A stretch of DNA of 64,000 nt from GWF2-38-69 sp965228125 (lineage in GTDB: Bacteria; Verrucomicrobiota; Lentisphaeria; Victivallales; GWF2-38-69): positions 2,790,001 through 2,854,000 of the forward strand of contig OZ245791.1 in the NCBI GenBank assembly GCA_965228125.1, read 5' to 3'. A program made the position numbers and the translations under genes. The notes beneath the pieces are model-generated. The model saw only the letters and a program-made list of their open reading frames with translations, had not been told where the DNA came from and did not search any database. Of the stretch, positions 50,514 to 60,922 are shown in pieces; position 1 is the first letter of the stretch; each line of letters starts with the position of its first letter.

Positions 50514-52748
50514 ATGTCAATTATCAGTCATTATAAAAAATTATCGCTTAGCAAGAAGATCTATATTTCTACTGCTATAGGGTTTAGCGTTGGGATGTTT
50601 TTCGGAGATTTGTGCGGTGTCCTAGCACCCCTCAACACAATGTTTATACTATTGTTCCAAACAGCGATTATACCTTTCATGATTTTTAGTATAATCCAAT
50701 CAATAGGTTGTTTAACAGGAGAAAGAGCAAAGAGAGTGGGCAAGAAGGGAGGAGTGATTCTTATCTGCCTTTGGGCTGTAAGTATATTTTATGCCTTTGG
50801 TCTTCAGTTTTCTTTTCCGAATATTTCGAGAAGTAATTTCTTTACGCCAAAAACTACTTTGAGCGGAAGCAGCATAGATTTCTATAAGATGTTCATACCT
50901 TCAAACCCTTTTGCTTCCATGGCAAATGGTTATATCCCTGCAATTGTAATATTTTGTATTCTGGTAGGGATGGCGCTTATTTATGAGAAGCGTAAAGAAA
51001 GCGTGGTGCAGTCTGCCGAAATCTGTGCATCGCTTATGAATAGAGTGAATAATTACCTTATGATGCTTCTGCCTCTTGGTGTCCTTGTTATGGCCACATA
51101 TACATTTGGAACTATGAGTTTTACGCAAATCAAAGGCGTCCTTCTATATATCTTTGCGTCACTATTTTATCTTATTTTTATTTCAATGGCTGTTTATCCG
51201 GCAATCCTGACAAGCGTAAGCGATGTTAATTTTAACAGGTTTTTTCATTTTGCTATGCCTGCGGCTTTAATCGCTTTTACTACAGGCAGTGTGTTTCTGG
51301 CCCTGCCTGTCATATACAACCAGATGTATAAATTCAACGATGAAGAAAAAGGGTTTTTCCCAATGGGTGATACCTCTAATGAAAGAGGTCGTAACGCAAT
51401 AAGCATCCTTGTCCCATTAGCCTGGGTAGTGCCGGCCAGCTACAAGTTTCTAGTCATTTTCTTTGTCATATTTGAGCAGTGGTATTACAATAGTTCGGTA
51501 AATTTTATAGAGAAGATTGCATACTATATTGGAGGGATCCCTTGCTTTTTCGGGAGTAATTCCGTAATAGTCCCATTTTTGCTTCAGGTCACCGGCCTGC
51601 CTGAAAAGGCTTATGATATTTTTATGATGGTTGCCAGTTTTCTGGTATACTTCAACAATGCAAATGGAGCTGTTTTTATAGTCGTAGCTACTATCATATG
51701 CTATCTTTCACTATGCAATAGACTGAAAATCAATTACTTGAAGCTAGTATCATTGTTGGCGTTAAGCACTCTCTGCTTTGCAGTTTTCGTGTTAGTGTTG
51801 AATATTTCTATGACAAAACTCCTCTCAGGAGATGATAAAATCAAGGAAGAACTGGAGCATATGAATGATATGGCCAGTATTAAAAACATAGTCGGAAAAA
51901 TAGACGTGGTTTATCTCACGCTTGATCAATACAAGAAGGATGAGACTCCTACTCCAGATGAGACTACGCTGGAAAGGATCACTAGAACAGGGACTCTTAG
52001 GGTCGGATTTGATCCTGAAGCTATCCCTTTCTCATTTTTTAACGGTAATAATGAACTAGTAGGATATGATATTGATTTCATTTATGACCTGGCAAGTAAT
52101 TTTGCGTGTAATAAGATCGAATTTTATACCATCACCAATGTCCTTGAATATGAAAAGGCTTTGAGTGCCGGGATGGCTATTGATATTTGCGTGGGAGGAT
52201 ATATCTATGCTGGAGACTCAATGGGGCATGTCATCGATTCTGAACCGTACATGAGATGCACTCCTTCGGTAGTAATACCAATATCCTTAAAGAAAGAATA
52301 TCCTGATTTCGAGTCTGTCTTTGAATCGGATAAATTAACTCTTGGATATAGGTTAAGCAGATCAGAAAAATCCATAAGGCACTTTATACAAAGACCTTTA
52401 GTGCTACTTAACAGCTATGACGATTTTTATGATAAACACAAAAGCAAGGCCATCCTTATTCCAGGAGAGATGGCATCTCCTATTGGGATTATGCATCCCG
52501 GGTATTGGGTCTACTATTACTATGGCAATGACCTAAAGGCCTATTTTGCTTATCTCCTTCCATCTAATAACAAATCTTTGACTTTTAGGGAGATGGTTAA
52601 TGACTGGATCAATACATGCCGGTGGGATGGAGTAGACAAGAAGAGATATGATTATTGGATTATGGGAAAAACCAATATCACTTTTGGTACTCCATGGTCT
52701 GTGCTAGGCTGGCTTCAGAGAAACCATTATTTTATAGGTTCGGAATAG
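50514..52748 (+). CDS. DAACS symporter fused to a periplasmic solute-binding domain, copy 1
   Basis: A 744-residue fusion. Residues about 1-430 are a dicarboxylate/amino acid:cation symporter (GltP-like) with FILLFQTAIIPFMIFSIIQS, ALIAFTTGSVFLALPVIYNQ and SNSVIVPFLLQVTGLP. After a last TM (about 415-435) residues about 485-744 form an SBP_bac_3-type domain (TGTLRVGFDPEAIPFSFF, NNELVGYDIDFIYDLASNF). The binding domain would lie on the periplasmic side, tethered to its own carrier. Likely substrates are acidic amino acids or dicarboxylates. It is tandem with copy 2. Confidence 0.85.
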   Translation: MSIISHYKKLSLSKKIYISTAIGFSVGMFFGDLCGVLAPLNTMFILLFQTAIIPFMIFSIIQSIGCLTGERAKRVGKKGGVILICLWAVSIFYAFGLQFSFPNISRSNFFTPKTTLSGSSIDFYKMFIPSNPFASMANGYIPAIVIFCILVGMALIYEKRKESVVQSAEICASLMNRVNNYLMMLLPLGVLVMATYTFGTMSFTQIKGVLLYIFASLFYLIFISMAVYPAILTSVSDVNFNRFFHFAMPAALIAFTTGSVFLALPVIYNQMYKFNDEEKGFFPMGDTSNERGRNAISILVPLAWVVPASYKFLVIFFVIFEQWYYNSSVNFIEKIAYYIGGIPCFFGSNSVIVPFLLQVTGLPEKAYDIFMMVASFLVYFNNANGAVFIVVATIICYLSLCNRLKINYLKLVSLLALSTLCFAVFVLVLNISMTKLLSGDDKIKEELEHMNDMASIKNIVGKIDVVYLTLDQYKKDETPTPDETTLERITRTGTLRVGFDPEAIPFSFFNGNNELVGYDIDFIYDLASNFACNKIEFYTITNVLEYEKALSAGMAIDICVGGYIYAGDSMGHVIDSEPYMRCTPSVVIPISLKKEYPDFESVFESDKLTLGYRLSRSEKSIRHFIQRPLVLLNSYDDFYDKHKSKAILIPGEMASPIGIMHPGYWVYYYYGNDLKAYFAYLLPSNNKSLTFREMVNDWINTCRWDGVDKKRYDYWIMGKTNITFGTPWSVLGWLQRNHYFIGSE

Positions 52749-52765
52749 TGATATGAAAGTAAAAT

Positions 52766-54991
52766 ATGCCTGTAGTAAGTTATTATAAAAACCTGTCTCT
52801 TAGTAAAAAAATATACATATCGACCGCGATAGGATTTCTTGTTGGCATGTTCTTCGGAGACAGGTGTGAAGTTTTAAATCCTGTTAATACTTTATTCATA
52901 AAAATCTTTCAGATCACCATTATTCCCTACATGGTTTTCAGCATAGTTCATTCTATAGGTTCTCTGACTACAGAAAGAGCTAAAATTGTGGGTAAAAAAG
53001 GGGGTAAAGTACTTCTTTCTTTATGGGCTGTCAGCATGATTTTTGCATTCGGGCTTCAATTCTCTTTTCCGCAATTGGAAAGGAGCAAGTTTTTTCGGCC
53101 TGAAAATTCTCTGAAAGGCACAGGAATTAATTTTTTCGACATGTTTATCCCTTCCAACCCTTTCTACTCCTTAGCTAATGGCTATATACCTGCGATTGTG
53201 ATATTCTGTATCTTAATAGGGATGGCGCTCATTCATCAAGAACATAAATCAGGTATAGTCAAGTCTGCAAAAATCTGGGCATCTCTAATGAATAGCGCTA
53301 ACAAATACATTATGTCTCTATTACCTCTGGGAGTCCTGGTTATGTCAACTTATACTTTTGGCACTCTAAGCTTGATGAAGTTCAAAGGCGTTCTCCTTTT
53401 TATCCTTGCATCAATATTTTATCTTGTTTTTATTTCGATGGTTATTTATCCGGCAATCCTGACAAGCGTAAGCAAGATCAATTACGGCAAGTTTCTATAT
53501 TATGCAATGCCTGCTGCCTTGATTGGTTTCACGACAGGCAGCGTATTTCTTGCTCTGCCTGTCATATACAATCAGATGTATAAGTTTAATGAAGAAGAGA
53601 AAGGCTTTTTGGCAATGGGAGATGTAACTAATGAAAGAGGTCTCAATGCAATAAGTATCCTTGTCCCATTAGCCTGGGTTGTACCGGCCAGTTACAAATT
53701 TCTTGTCATTTTTTTTGTTGTTTTTGCGCATTGGTATTATGACAGAGCGTTTCATATAGGCGAACAACTTCTTTTTTATATAGGGGGGATACCTTGTCTT
53801 TTCGGAAGTAATTCAGTTATTGTGCCATTCCTTCTTGAGATGAGCGGGGACTTGCCCAACAAGGCATATGACATTTTTTTACTTACATCAAACTTCATGG
53901 TTTATTTTAACAATGCCAATGGGGCTATCTTCATTATAGTTTGCACCATGCTGTGTTATTTGTCACTTAGTCATAATTTAAGGATACGCTGGGTGAAGCT
54001 CCTGTCCATACTTGCAGTAAGCGTTCTTTTTTTTAGTGTAACGGTTGTAGGAATAAGTGTAGCGATGACTAAATTGCTGGCGGGAGATGACGAAGTAAAA
54101 CAAGAGCTTACCCATATGAACCTTCAACTTTTCAATACGTATGCGTATGAAAAAATTAATATTACCTATCCTACACTGGAGCAATACCATTACATAGAAC
54201 CTCTTTTTCCGGATGAGCCTCTTCTTGATAAGATAGTCAGGACTAAAACTCTCCAAGTAGGGTATGATTCAGAGGCGGTTCCTTTTTCTTTCTTTAATGG
54301 ACAGGGAAAGTTGGTTGGCTATGATATTGATTTCGTTTTAGATGTTGCAAAAAATTTGAAGATTAATAACATAGAATTTTATCCAGTACACAATTTTATG
54401 GAGTATCATAACTGCCTGGATAAAGGGATTTATCTGAATATGTGCGTAGGGGGATTTGTGTACATGGGGATGGTAGAAGGGAATGTTATTACTTCAGACC
54501 CATATATGAAATTGACTCCGGCTATAGTAATTCCTATGAAAGATAAAGCGAAGTTTCCTGATTTTGGATCTGTGTACACAGCAGATAATGTAACACTTGG
54601 GGTCAGGCTTAGTGAGGATATTGGAGGAGAATATCATTCGAAAAACCGGCCAGTTGTTACTCTAAATAGTTTTAGCGAATTTTATAAGGAACACAAAACT
54701 GAAGCTCTCTTGACATCAGCAGAGATTGCATCCGCCTTAGGGATTATTTATCACGGATATTGGGTTTACTACTATCTCGAACCTGACATAAAACTCTTCT
54801 ATGCATACCTTCTACCATATAGTAAGCAAACAGAGACATTTCGTGATATGATCAATGCTTGGATTTCAGTATGTCGCTGGAATGGAACCTATGAAAAGAG
54901 ATATAAGTATTGGATAATGGGAGAATCGGACGTAAAACTCAACAAGACATGGTCAATACTTAGTTGGCTTCAAAAAAACATTACTTTTTAA
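52766..54991 (+). CDS. DAACS symporter fused to a periplasmic solute-binding domain, copy 2
   Basis: A 741-residue paralogue of the upstream protein with the same order: SKKIYISTAIGFLVGMFFGD at the start, symporter core with ALIGFTTGSVFLALPVIYNQ and GSNSVIVPFLLEMSGDLP, then the binding domain from about 485 (RTKTLQVGYDSEAVPFSFFN, KLVGYDIDFVLDVAKNL). Binding-domain residues differ more than the membrane part, suggesting a different ligand preference. It starts 18 bases after copy 1 and is probably co-transcribed. Confidence 0.85.
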   Translation: MPVVSYYKNLSLSKKIYISTAIGFLVGMFFGDRCEVLNPVNTLFIKIFQITIIPYMVFSIVHSIGSLTTERAKIVGKKGGKVLLSLWAVSMIFAFGLQFSFPQLERSKFFRPENSLKGTGINFFDMFIPSNPFYSLANGYIPAIVIFCILIGMALIHQEHKSGIVKSAKIWASLMNSANKYIMSLLPLGVLVMSTYTFGTLSLMKFKGVLLFILASIFYLVFISMVIYPAILTSVSKINYGKFLYYAMPAALIGFTTGSVFLALPVIYNQMYKFNEEEKGFLAMGDVTNERGLNAISILVPLAWVVPASYKFLVIFFVVFAHWYYDRAFHIGEQLLFYIGGIPCLFGSNSVIVPFLLEMSGDLPNKAYDIFLLTSNFMVYFNNANGAIFIIVCTMLCYLSLSHNLRIRWVKLLSILAVSVLFFSVTVVGISVAMTKLLAGDDEVKQELTHMNLQLFNTYAYEKINITYPTLEQYHYIEPLFPDEPLLDKIVRTKTLQVGYDSEAVPFSFFNGQGKLVGYDIDFVLDVAKNLKINNIEFYPVHNFMEYHNCLDKGIYLNMCVGGFVYMGMVEGNVITSDPYMKLTPAIVIPMKDKAKFPDFGSVYTADNVTLGVRLSEDIGGEYHSKNRPVVTLNSFSEFYKEHKTEALLTSAEIASALGIIYHGYWVYYYLEPDIKLFYAYLLPYSKQTETFRDMINAWISVCRWNGTYEKRYKYWIMGESDVKLNKTWSILSWLQKNITF

Positions 54992-55209
54992 TCAGTAAAT
55001 AATAGGCCTGAAAACGCCAAAAGCTTTAAATGTTAGTTGCTAGGCTCTTTGAAAAAAATAATTCCGTAGCTACAATTTTACTCAGGAGGTTGGATTGAGA
55101 ATCACTTTAAAATGAAAGTTGGTATTCGAAGGCTTTTCAACTTTCAAGTTGGCTAGGCTTTGCGAATGGGTTTGAGTTGAATCAGGAACCATGATAGGAG
55201 GTAACAATT

Positions 55210-55683
55210 ATGAAAAAAATTCTAATTCCTATAGATTTTTCTGACGTTACGGAACTTGTTGTAGAAAATGCGAAACTTATTGCCAAATCTTTTGATGCTG
55301 AGCTAAGAATTATATATATTGTTGCTCCCATTCAGGATATGGGAATGCAGGCAGCAAGGGCTGTAGACAGCATTTTTATAGAGCCTCTGAATTATGAAGG
55401 TATAAGAAAAGGCTTGGCATCAGAATTAAAAAACGAACATAAAAAAATGTTGGAAATTAAACAAAAACTTAGTAATGAGAATTTAAAAGTAAAAACTTCC
55501 ATCATGGAAGGGAAGGCTTCAGATGTCATTTTATCTCAAATGACGGAGTACAATCCTGATATGATTATTATGGGATCCCATGGGGAAGGCTATATGAAGA
55601 CCCTATTGGGCAGCATTACGATGTTTGTTTTGAAACACGCAAAATGTCCTGTAACGATAGTCCCAAGCAAACCTAAGGAATAG
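55210..55683 (+). CDS. universal stress protein, UspA family
   Basis: A 157-residue single-domain Usp. KKILIPIDFSDVTELVVENA starts the fold and MIIMGSHGEGYMKTLLGSIT carries the ATP-binding G-x2-G-x9-G(S/T) pattern. A strong AGGAGGTAAC ribosome binding site precedes it. It lies between transporter genes, with its own terminator after it, and may report energy or osmotic stress. The 218 bases before it contain no gene. Confidence 0.93.
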   Translation: MKKILIPIDFSDVTELVVENAKLIAKSFDAELRIIYIVAPIQDMGMQAARAVDSIFIEPLNYEGIRKGLASELKNEHKKMLEIKQKLSNENLKVKTSIMEGKASDVILSQMTEYNPDMIIMGSHGEGYMKTLLGSITMFVLKHAKCPVTIVPSKPKE

Positions 55684-55715
55684 TAGGGACTTTACGAGAG
55701 TTTCTATTAGAAACG

Positions 55716-55750
55716 CGGACTGCCAATCAATGGCAGTCCGTATTATTTTA
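55716..55750 (+). terminator. rho-independent terminator after uspA
   Basis: CGGACTGCCA (55716-55725) and TGGCAGTCCG (55731-55740) form a perfect 10-bp stem around ATCAA, followed by TATTATTTT. The T-run is broken, but the stem is strong. Confidence 0.85.
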
Positions 55751-55914
55751 AACGAAAAAGAGTATTCTATTTTAATAATAGAAATGAAGACATTTCTGCG
55801 CTATTATTAGGAAATACCAGTGATTAATACTTATGACATGGCGCGAGCCAGGAGAAATAACTGGTTTAACTTTAATGATTATGCAAGCAAAGAGATAACA
55901 CTAAAAGGATTTTT

Positions 55915-56727
55915 ATGGAATATATACTTTTTATTCTGGTTGGTGCTCTAACCGGATTTATTGCGGGAGTTCTAGGTATAGGTGGCGGGCTGGTGGTTGT
56001 GCCTTCTTTGGCATGGATATTTAAACATTACGAAGGTTTTAACAACTTCTATATGCATTTGGCTGCTGGTAGTTCTCTGGCTGTAATGATTTTTGTATCA
56101 GCGAGTAATACTTATGCCTGCTTTAAACAGGATAGGATCAGATGGGATATTTTTCGCCGCACCATACTATGGATAATTGTTTCTTTAATTGCAGGTTCTG
56201 TCTTAGCTGGTTATTTGAGGTCAAAAGTTCTGGAAATAATTTTTGCGGTAATAGTGCTGCTGATGGCCTGTAAAATGATATATGATGTTGTTTCAGGAAG
56301 CCACAAATTAGACAGAGCTAACGAAAGATTCCCAAAAAAGATTTCAAAGACAGTCTGTGGAATAGTCGGAGCGTTGATTGGATTTAAATCAGGGTTGCTT
56401 GGCATCGGAGGAGGTGCAATTAGTGTGCCGTTTATGAGCAGCTACGGTGTTCCAATAAAAAAAGCTACAGGGACTTCCGCATCTTTTACTCTGCCGATCA
56501 GTATATTCGGGACATTAAGTTTTATTATAATGGGCCATATAATGGGGTGTCATATAAACAATACATTTGGATTTGTTTATTGGCCTGCAGTGCTTTGCAT
56601 AGCTCCATGCAGCATTTTATTTGCTCCTCTGGGGGCTAAAGTATCTAATCGGATGCCAACTTTATGGCTGAGAATTTGCTTTATTATTTTCTTGCTTTAC
56701 ACAGGGTTGAGCATGCTGTTTTCCTAG
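55915..56727 (+). CDS. TauE/SafE-family sulfite/organic anion permease
   Basis: A 270-residue protein with eight TM segments in two repeats: FIAGVLGIGGGLVVVPSLAW in the first and FKSGLLGIGGGAISVPFMSS in the second, with the diagnostic GIGGG each time. Substrates in the family include sulfite, sulfonates and sulfoacetate. It lies between two of the DAACS fusions, 116 bases before copy 3, and could share their regulation. Confidence 0.9.
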   Translation: MEYILFILVGALTGFIAGVLGIGGGLVVVPSLAWIFKHYEGFNNFYMHLAAGSSLAVMIFVSASNTYACFKQDRIRWDIFRRTILWIIVSLIAGSVLAGYLRSKVLEIIFAVIVLLMACKMIYDVVSGSHKLDRANERFPKKISKTVCGIVGALIGFKSGLLGIGGGAISVPFMSSYGVPIKKATGTSASFTLPISIFGTLSFIIMGHIMGCHINNTFGFVYWPAVLCIAPCSILFAPLGAKVSNRMPTLWLRICFIIFLLYTGLSMLFS

Positions 56728-56842
56728 CAGCCTTCAAAACTCTAAAGTGTTGTAAGTATGCAGTTTTGCTGGTAATAGCGAATTATTCTAAAGCGTAATA
56801 CAATATTAAATTTAATAACAATTATGGACAAGGTTTTTTGGT

Positions 56843-59101
56843 GTGGTTGGATTATATAAAAAACTCTCATTGAGCAAAAAGATATATGTCGCTACATCTT
56901 GTGGACTGATCCTTGGTTTTTTCTTTGGGCAGAGATGTAATGCTTTAAGCAGTATTAATAGTGCTTTTATCAATATATTTCAGATAACAATCATACCTTA
57001 TATGGTTTTCAGCATCATTCATTCGATTGGTTCTCTTACCAAAGAAAATGCTAGACTGATAGCTAAGAAAGGAGGAATGGTTTTACTTTTTCTTTGGGGT
57101 GTAAGTATATTGTATGCATTTTGTCTTCGACTGAGTTTTCCAGATTTGGAAAGGAGTAAATTCTTTCGTCCGGAAAACGCCTTACTAGTGAATGGCGCTG
57201 ATATTATTAAACTTTTCATTCCTACTAATCCTTTTTCATCATTAGCCAACGGATATATTCCGGCAATAGTGATATTTTGTTTGCTGGTAGGGGCAACTCT
57301 TGTGGAAGAGTCAAAAAAAGGGAAGGTGCTTGAGTATGCAGGGCTTCTTGCATCTCTTATGAAAAGAGTCAATGACTACATTGTCATGTTGCTACCTCTA
57401 GGCGTGCTAGTTATGTCCACATACACTTTCGGCACTTTGAATTTTGCTCAGTTTAAAGGATTGATAGTCTATGTTGTAGCTTCGCTTTTTTATATCTTTT
57501 TTATTTCCTGGGTCATCTATCCAGGTATTATTTTTAGTGTAAGAAAATTAAGGTATAAGAATTTCTTTTCTTTTATCATGCCTCCGGCTATGGTAGCATT
57601 TTCCACAGGTAGTGTTTTTTTGGCTTTGCCTGTAATATACACATTGATGTACCAATTAGATGAGACATATCATGAGATATTCCCTACTTTAGAAAAGAAC
57701 GAAGAAGGTCGAAATCTTATGAATATCATTGTTCCGCTTGCATGGGTGGTTCCAGCCAGCTACAAGTTTCTTGTGATATTTTATATTGTATTTGCACACT
57801 GGTATTACAATCTTCATTTTTCTATTTCGCAACAGATATTGTATTATATTGGTGGAATTCCTTGTCTTTTTGGCAGTAATGCCACAGTAGTCCCTTTTCT
57901 TGTAGGAATCACGGATTTACCTAATAAAGCCTATAATATATTTATGATCATATCTAGCTTTATGGTCTACTTTAATAATGCTAACGGGGCAATGTTTATA
58001 GTAGTCTGTACTGCTCTTTCCTATTTGGCGGTCAAAGGACATTTAAAGATGAACTGGCTTAGGTTCTTTTCCTTTTTTTCAGTAATCACTTTAATATTTA
58101 TCGCATTAGTTGCTGGGTTTAATAAGATGATGACTTTTCTCCTCTCTGGAGATGATCAGGTCAAGGAAGAGCTTACACACATGAATCTGACCTCATACGA
58201 TGCTAGTTATTATATCAATATCAAAGCAGAATATAGAACTATTGCACAATATCATAACATTGCTTATGAGAATTCTAACGAAACGCTGCTTAATAAGATC
58301 GACAGAACAGGTATTCTACAAGTTGGCTATAACCCTGAAGCTGTGCCTTTTTCTTTTTTTAACCAAAATGGTGTACTTGTAGGTTATGATATAGACTTTG
58401 TTTATGGAATCGCTGAAGAACTTAATTGTGAAAAAATTGAATTTTATCCGATTAATAATTATTCGGAGTATAAAGAATGTTTAGAAAAAGGGATAGATCT
58501 GGATATAGTCGGGGGAGGTTTTGCATTTAGAGCCAGTCCAAATAAAGAAATAACATCATCAGCCCCTTATATGAAACTCACTCCGGCCCTAGTAGTTCCA
58601 GATAAAGACAAATACAAATATTCGGACTTTGATTCTGTAATTAGAGCGAAGAATATTACATATGCCTTTTTAAGCGGTGCTATTGCATATAACAATATAA
58701 AAAGAATTCTGACTAACAAAAAAATAGTGCCAATTTATAGTTTTGGGGATTTTTATGTCAAACATCAAGCGGATGCTTTGTTAACAGGAGGAGAGATTGC
58801 ATCTGCAATAAACATATTATATGAACATTACTGGGTTTATTTTTATACAGGCAATGACATTAAATTGTATTACGCTTATATGATGCCTTCCGGTAAAAGA
58901 TATTATACGTTCAGGAACTTTGTCAATATTTGGATAAATGTTTGCCAGAATAATGGATTGGCCAAGAAAAGATATGAATATTGGGTTGAAGGTAAACTCG
59001 AGCATCAGTCAGTCACGACATGGTCAATTCTTGACTGGCTATTGTCCAAAATAAAATCATTTGAATCTAAGCATGTTGATACTGCAGTATCACAAAATTA
59101 A
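56843..59101 (+). CDS. DAACS symporter fused to a periplasmic solute-binding domain, copy 3
   Basis: A 752-residue third paralogue. SKKIYVATSCGLILGFFFGQ, FQITIIPYMVFSIIHSIGSL, AMVAFSTGSVFLALPVIYTL and GSNATVVPFLVGITDLPNK mark the symporter, and RTGILQVGYNPEAVPFSFFN and VGYDIDFVYGIAEELN the binding domain. It has a slightly longer tail. It starts with GTG at 56843, after TTTTTTGGTG with no clear ribosome binding site. It is separated from the tandem pair by uspA and the TauE gene. Confidence 0.85.
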   Translation: MVGLYKKLSLSKKIYVATSCGLILGFFFGQRCNALSSINSAFINIFQITIIPYMVFSIIHSIGSLTKENARLIAKKGGMVLLFLWGVSILYAFCLRLSFPDLERSKFFRPENALLVNGADIIKLFIPTNPFSSLANGYIPAIVIFCLLVGATLVEESKKGKVLEYAGLLASLMKRVNDYIVMLLPLGVLVMSTYTFGTLNFAQFKGLIVYVVASLFYIFFISWVIYPGIIFSVRKLRYKNFFSFIMPPAMVAFSTGSVFLALPVIYTLMYQLDETYHEIFPTLEKNEEGRNLMNIIVPLAWVVPASYKFLVIFYIVFAHWYYNLHFSISQQILYYIGGIPCLFGSNATVVPFLVGITDLPNKAYNIFMIISSFMVYFNNANGAMFIVVCTALSYLAVKGHLKMNWLRFFSFFSVITLIFIALVAGFNKMMTFLLSGDDQVKEELTHMNLTSYDASYYINIKAEYRTIAQYHNIAYENSNETLLNKIDRTGILQVGYNPEAVPFSFFNQNGVLVGYDIDFVYGIAEELNCEKIEFYPINNYSEYKECLEKGIDLDIVGGGFAFRASPNKEITSSAPYMKLTPALVVPDKDKYKYSDFDSVIRAKNITYAFLSGAIAYNNIKRILTNKKIVPIYSFGDFYVKHQADALLTGGEIASAINILYEHYWVYFYTGNDIKLYYAYMMPSGKRYYTFRNFVNIWINVCQNNGLAKKRYEYWVEGKLEHQSVTTWSILDWLLSKIKSFESKHVDTAVSQN

Positions 59102-59118
59102 AATTAGGCAGCTTTTAT

Positions 59119-59877
59119 ATGTTAGCTAAAAGAATTATTCCTTGCCTTGATGTAACAGACGGGCGTGTGGTTAAAGGTACTAACTTTGTAAATTTAATAG
59201 ATGCAGGAGATCCCGTGCAATGTGCAATTGAATACAACAGGCAATCTGCGGATGAACTTGTTTTTTTGGATATCACAGCTACAAGTGACGGCAGAAGATC
59301 CATGGTAGATATAATAGCAAAGACTGCCGAGAAGGTTTTTATCCCATTAACTGTCGGTGGCGGGATCAGGACTGTAGAGGATATGAGAATAATGCTTAAT
59401 TCCGGTGCTGATAAAGTTTCTATCAATAGCGCTGCTGTAGCAGACGCATCTATCATAAAAGCCGGAGCAGAAAAGTTTGGAAACCAGTGCATTGTTTTAG
59501 CCATTGATGCAAAAAAGTCATCAAATGGCCAGTGGAAAGTTTATACTCATGGCGGGCGCAAGGAGACGCCTTTAGATGCGATTGAATGGGCAAAACATGC
59601 AGTTAGTCTTGGAGCGGGCGAAATTCTTCTTACTAGTATGGATAAAGACGGGACAAAGGCAGGTTATGATATAGAATTAACCAAAGCTATATCTGAGGCG
59701 GTTAATGTCCCTGTGATAGCTTCAGGAGGTGCCGGAACGCTAGAGCATCTTTATGAAGTACTTAAAGACGGCAAGGCAGATGCAGTGCTAGCGGCAAGTA
59801 TATTTCACTTTGGCACGTATACCATACCACAGACAAAACTGTTTTTAAAAGATAAAGGCATCTCTGTAAGGATTTGA
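59119..59877 (+). CDS. hisF: imidazole glycerol phosphate synthase, cyclase subunit
   Basis: A 252-residue (beta/alpha)8 barrel. IPCLDVTDGRVVKGTNFVNL carries the catalytic Asp11, CIVLAIDAKKSS the second catalytic Asp (about 130), and PLTVGGGIRTVEDMRIML and VPVIASGGAGTLEHLYEVL the phosphate sites. With HisH it makes IGP and AICAR in histidine synthesis. No other his gene is in the window, so HisH must be elsewhere. It is the first gene of a run with the membrane protein and GmhB-like phosphatase. Confidence 0.94.
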   Translation: MLAKRIIPCLDVTDGRVVKGTNFVNLIDAGDPVQCAIEYNRQSADELVFLDITATSDGRRSMVDIIAKTAEKVFIPLTVGGGIRTVEDMRIMLNSGADKVSINSAAVADASIIKAGAEKFGNQCIVLAIDAKKSSNGQWKVYTHGGRKETPLDAIEWAKHAVSLGAGEILLTSMDKDGTKAGYDIELTKAISEAVNVPVIASGGAGTLEHLYEVLKDGKADAVLAASIFHFGTYTIPQTKLFLKDKGISVRI

Positions 59878-59880
59878 TAT

Positions 59881-60912
59881 ATGGTCGAAACAATAAATAA
59901 AAGTACTTTCAATAAATTGAAATCGTTCATTTGGCTCATAGTCAAATATCTTATAGCTTTTTCAATAATCGGATGGCTTATCTCAAACAACTACCAGGCC
60001 TTTGTCAGGGTAATTAAAGAAATCGATATATCCTGGCTTGTTGCCGCATTAATCGGATATGTTTTTGTCATGATAGGTTCTGCATGGAGATGGTATTTAT
60101 TGTTGCGGGTGCAAGGGATACAAGTGTCATTCTTTGAGACTTTTTCTTTAACAATGCAGGGGGTTTTCTTTTCTCTGGTTATTCCTGGCGGGGCTTTGGG
60201 CGGAGATTTAGTAAGAACTACTTTCCTGGTATCAAGAACCCCAAAAGGCAACAAACTTGCTGCGACTTCGACAGTTTTTATGGACAGATTCATGGGCATG
60301 ATTGCTCAGTTTTCTCTTTCTATAATATTTGCCATTCCTTTCATGTCTCAGATAATGAGGATGGATGATGCCCCGAAGCTTACGGTTATTATAATACTTG
60401 TCATTAGCGTGCTTGGGCTTATTGCAGGTTTTTGCCTGATTATCCATAGACAGCTTGAGAAAATTCCTGGTATATCGGCGATCATAAGATTTACGGACAA
60501 GCTCACCAAGGGCTTTTTAAGCGAGGCCTTTGAAATCCTTGACGTCTATCATTCTGAAAAGAAAGTAATGTTTTACTGTGTTCTGATTAGTATGGTATTT
60601 GTGCAGCTTGGCATATCTTTTATCCTCTTTCTTGTAGCCAAAGGGATTCATTGTGCAAATATCACGATTATTCCGCTTATACTTTCTATAGCTTTAGGAA
60701 ATACTGCAGGATTGTTGCCAATAACCCCTGGAGGACTTGGAACAAGGGACGCTGTCGTGAAAGGAACCCTTACCGCTGGCGGTTTTGCTCATGGAGATGC
60801 TGTAGCGATACCTCTTCTTTTTTCTGTAATCATGCTTGCTGTTTCCCTTAGCGGAGGCTTGTTTTTCCTGTTTCATAAAAGAAGTAAAAAGAATTACATA
60901 ATCAACAAATAG
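59881..60912 (+). CDS. lysylphosphatidylglycerol synthase-type (YbhN/AglD-like) membrane protein
   Basis: A 343-residue protein with about eight TM segments and no soluble aminoacyl domain. SFFETFSLTMQGVFFSLVIP, GGALGGDLVRTTFLVSRTPK and GLLPITPGGLGTRDAVVKGT are the conserved blocks of the LPG_synthase_TM family. Stand-alone members act as flippases or assist glycosyl-lipid transport. It begins three bases after hisF and is followed by the GmhB-like gene. Confidence 0.82.
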   Translation: MVETINKSTFNKLKSFIWLIVKYLIAFSIIGWLISNNYQAFVRVIKEIDISWLVAALIGYVFVMIGSAWRWYLLLRVQGIQVSFFETFSLTMQGVFFSLVIPGGALGGDLVRTTFLVSRTPKGNKLAATSTVFMDRFMGMIAQFSLSIIFAIPFMSQIMRMDDAPKLTVIIILVISVLGLIAGFCLIIHRQLEKIPGISAIIRFTDKLTKGFLSEAFEILDVYHSEKKVMFYCVLISMVFVQLGISFILFLVAKGIHCANITIIPLILSIALGNTAGLLPITPGGLGTRDAVVKGTLTAGGFAHGDAVAIPLLFSVIMLAVSLSGGLFFLFHKRSKKNYIINK

Positions 60913-60922
60913 CCAGTATTAA

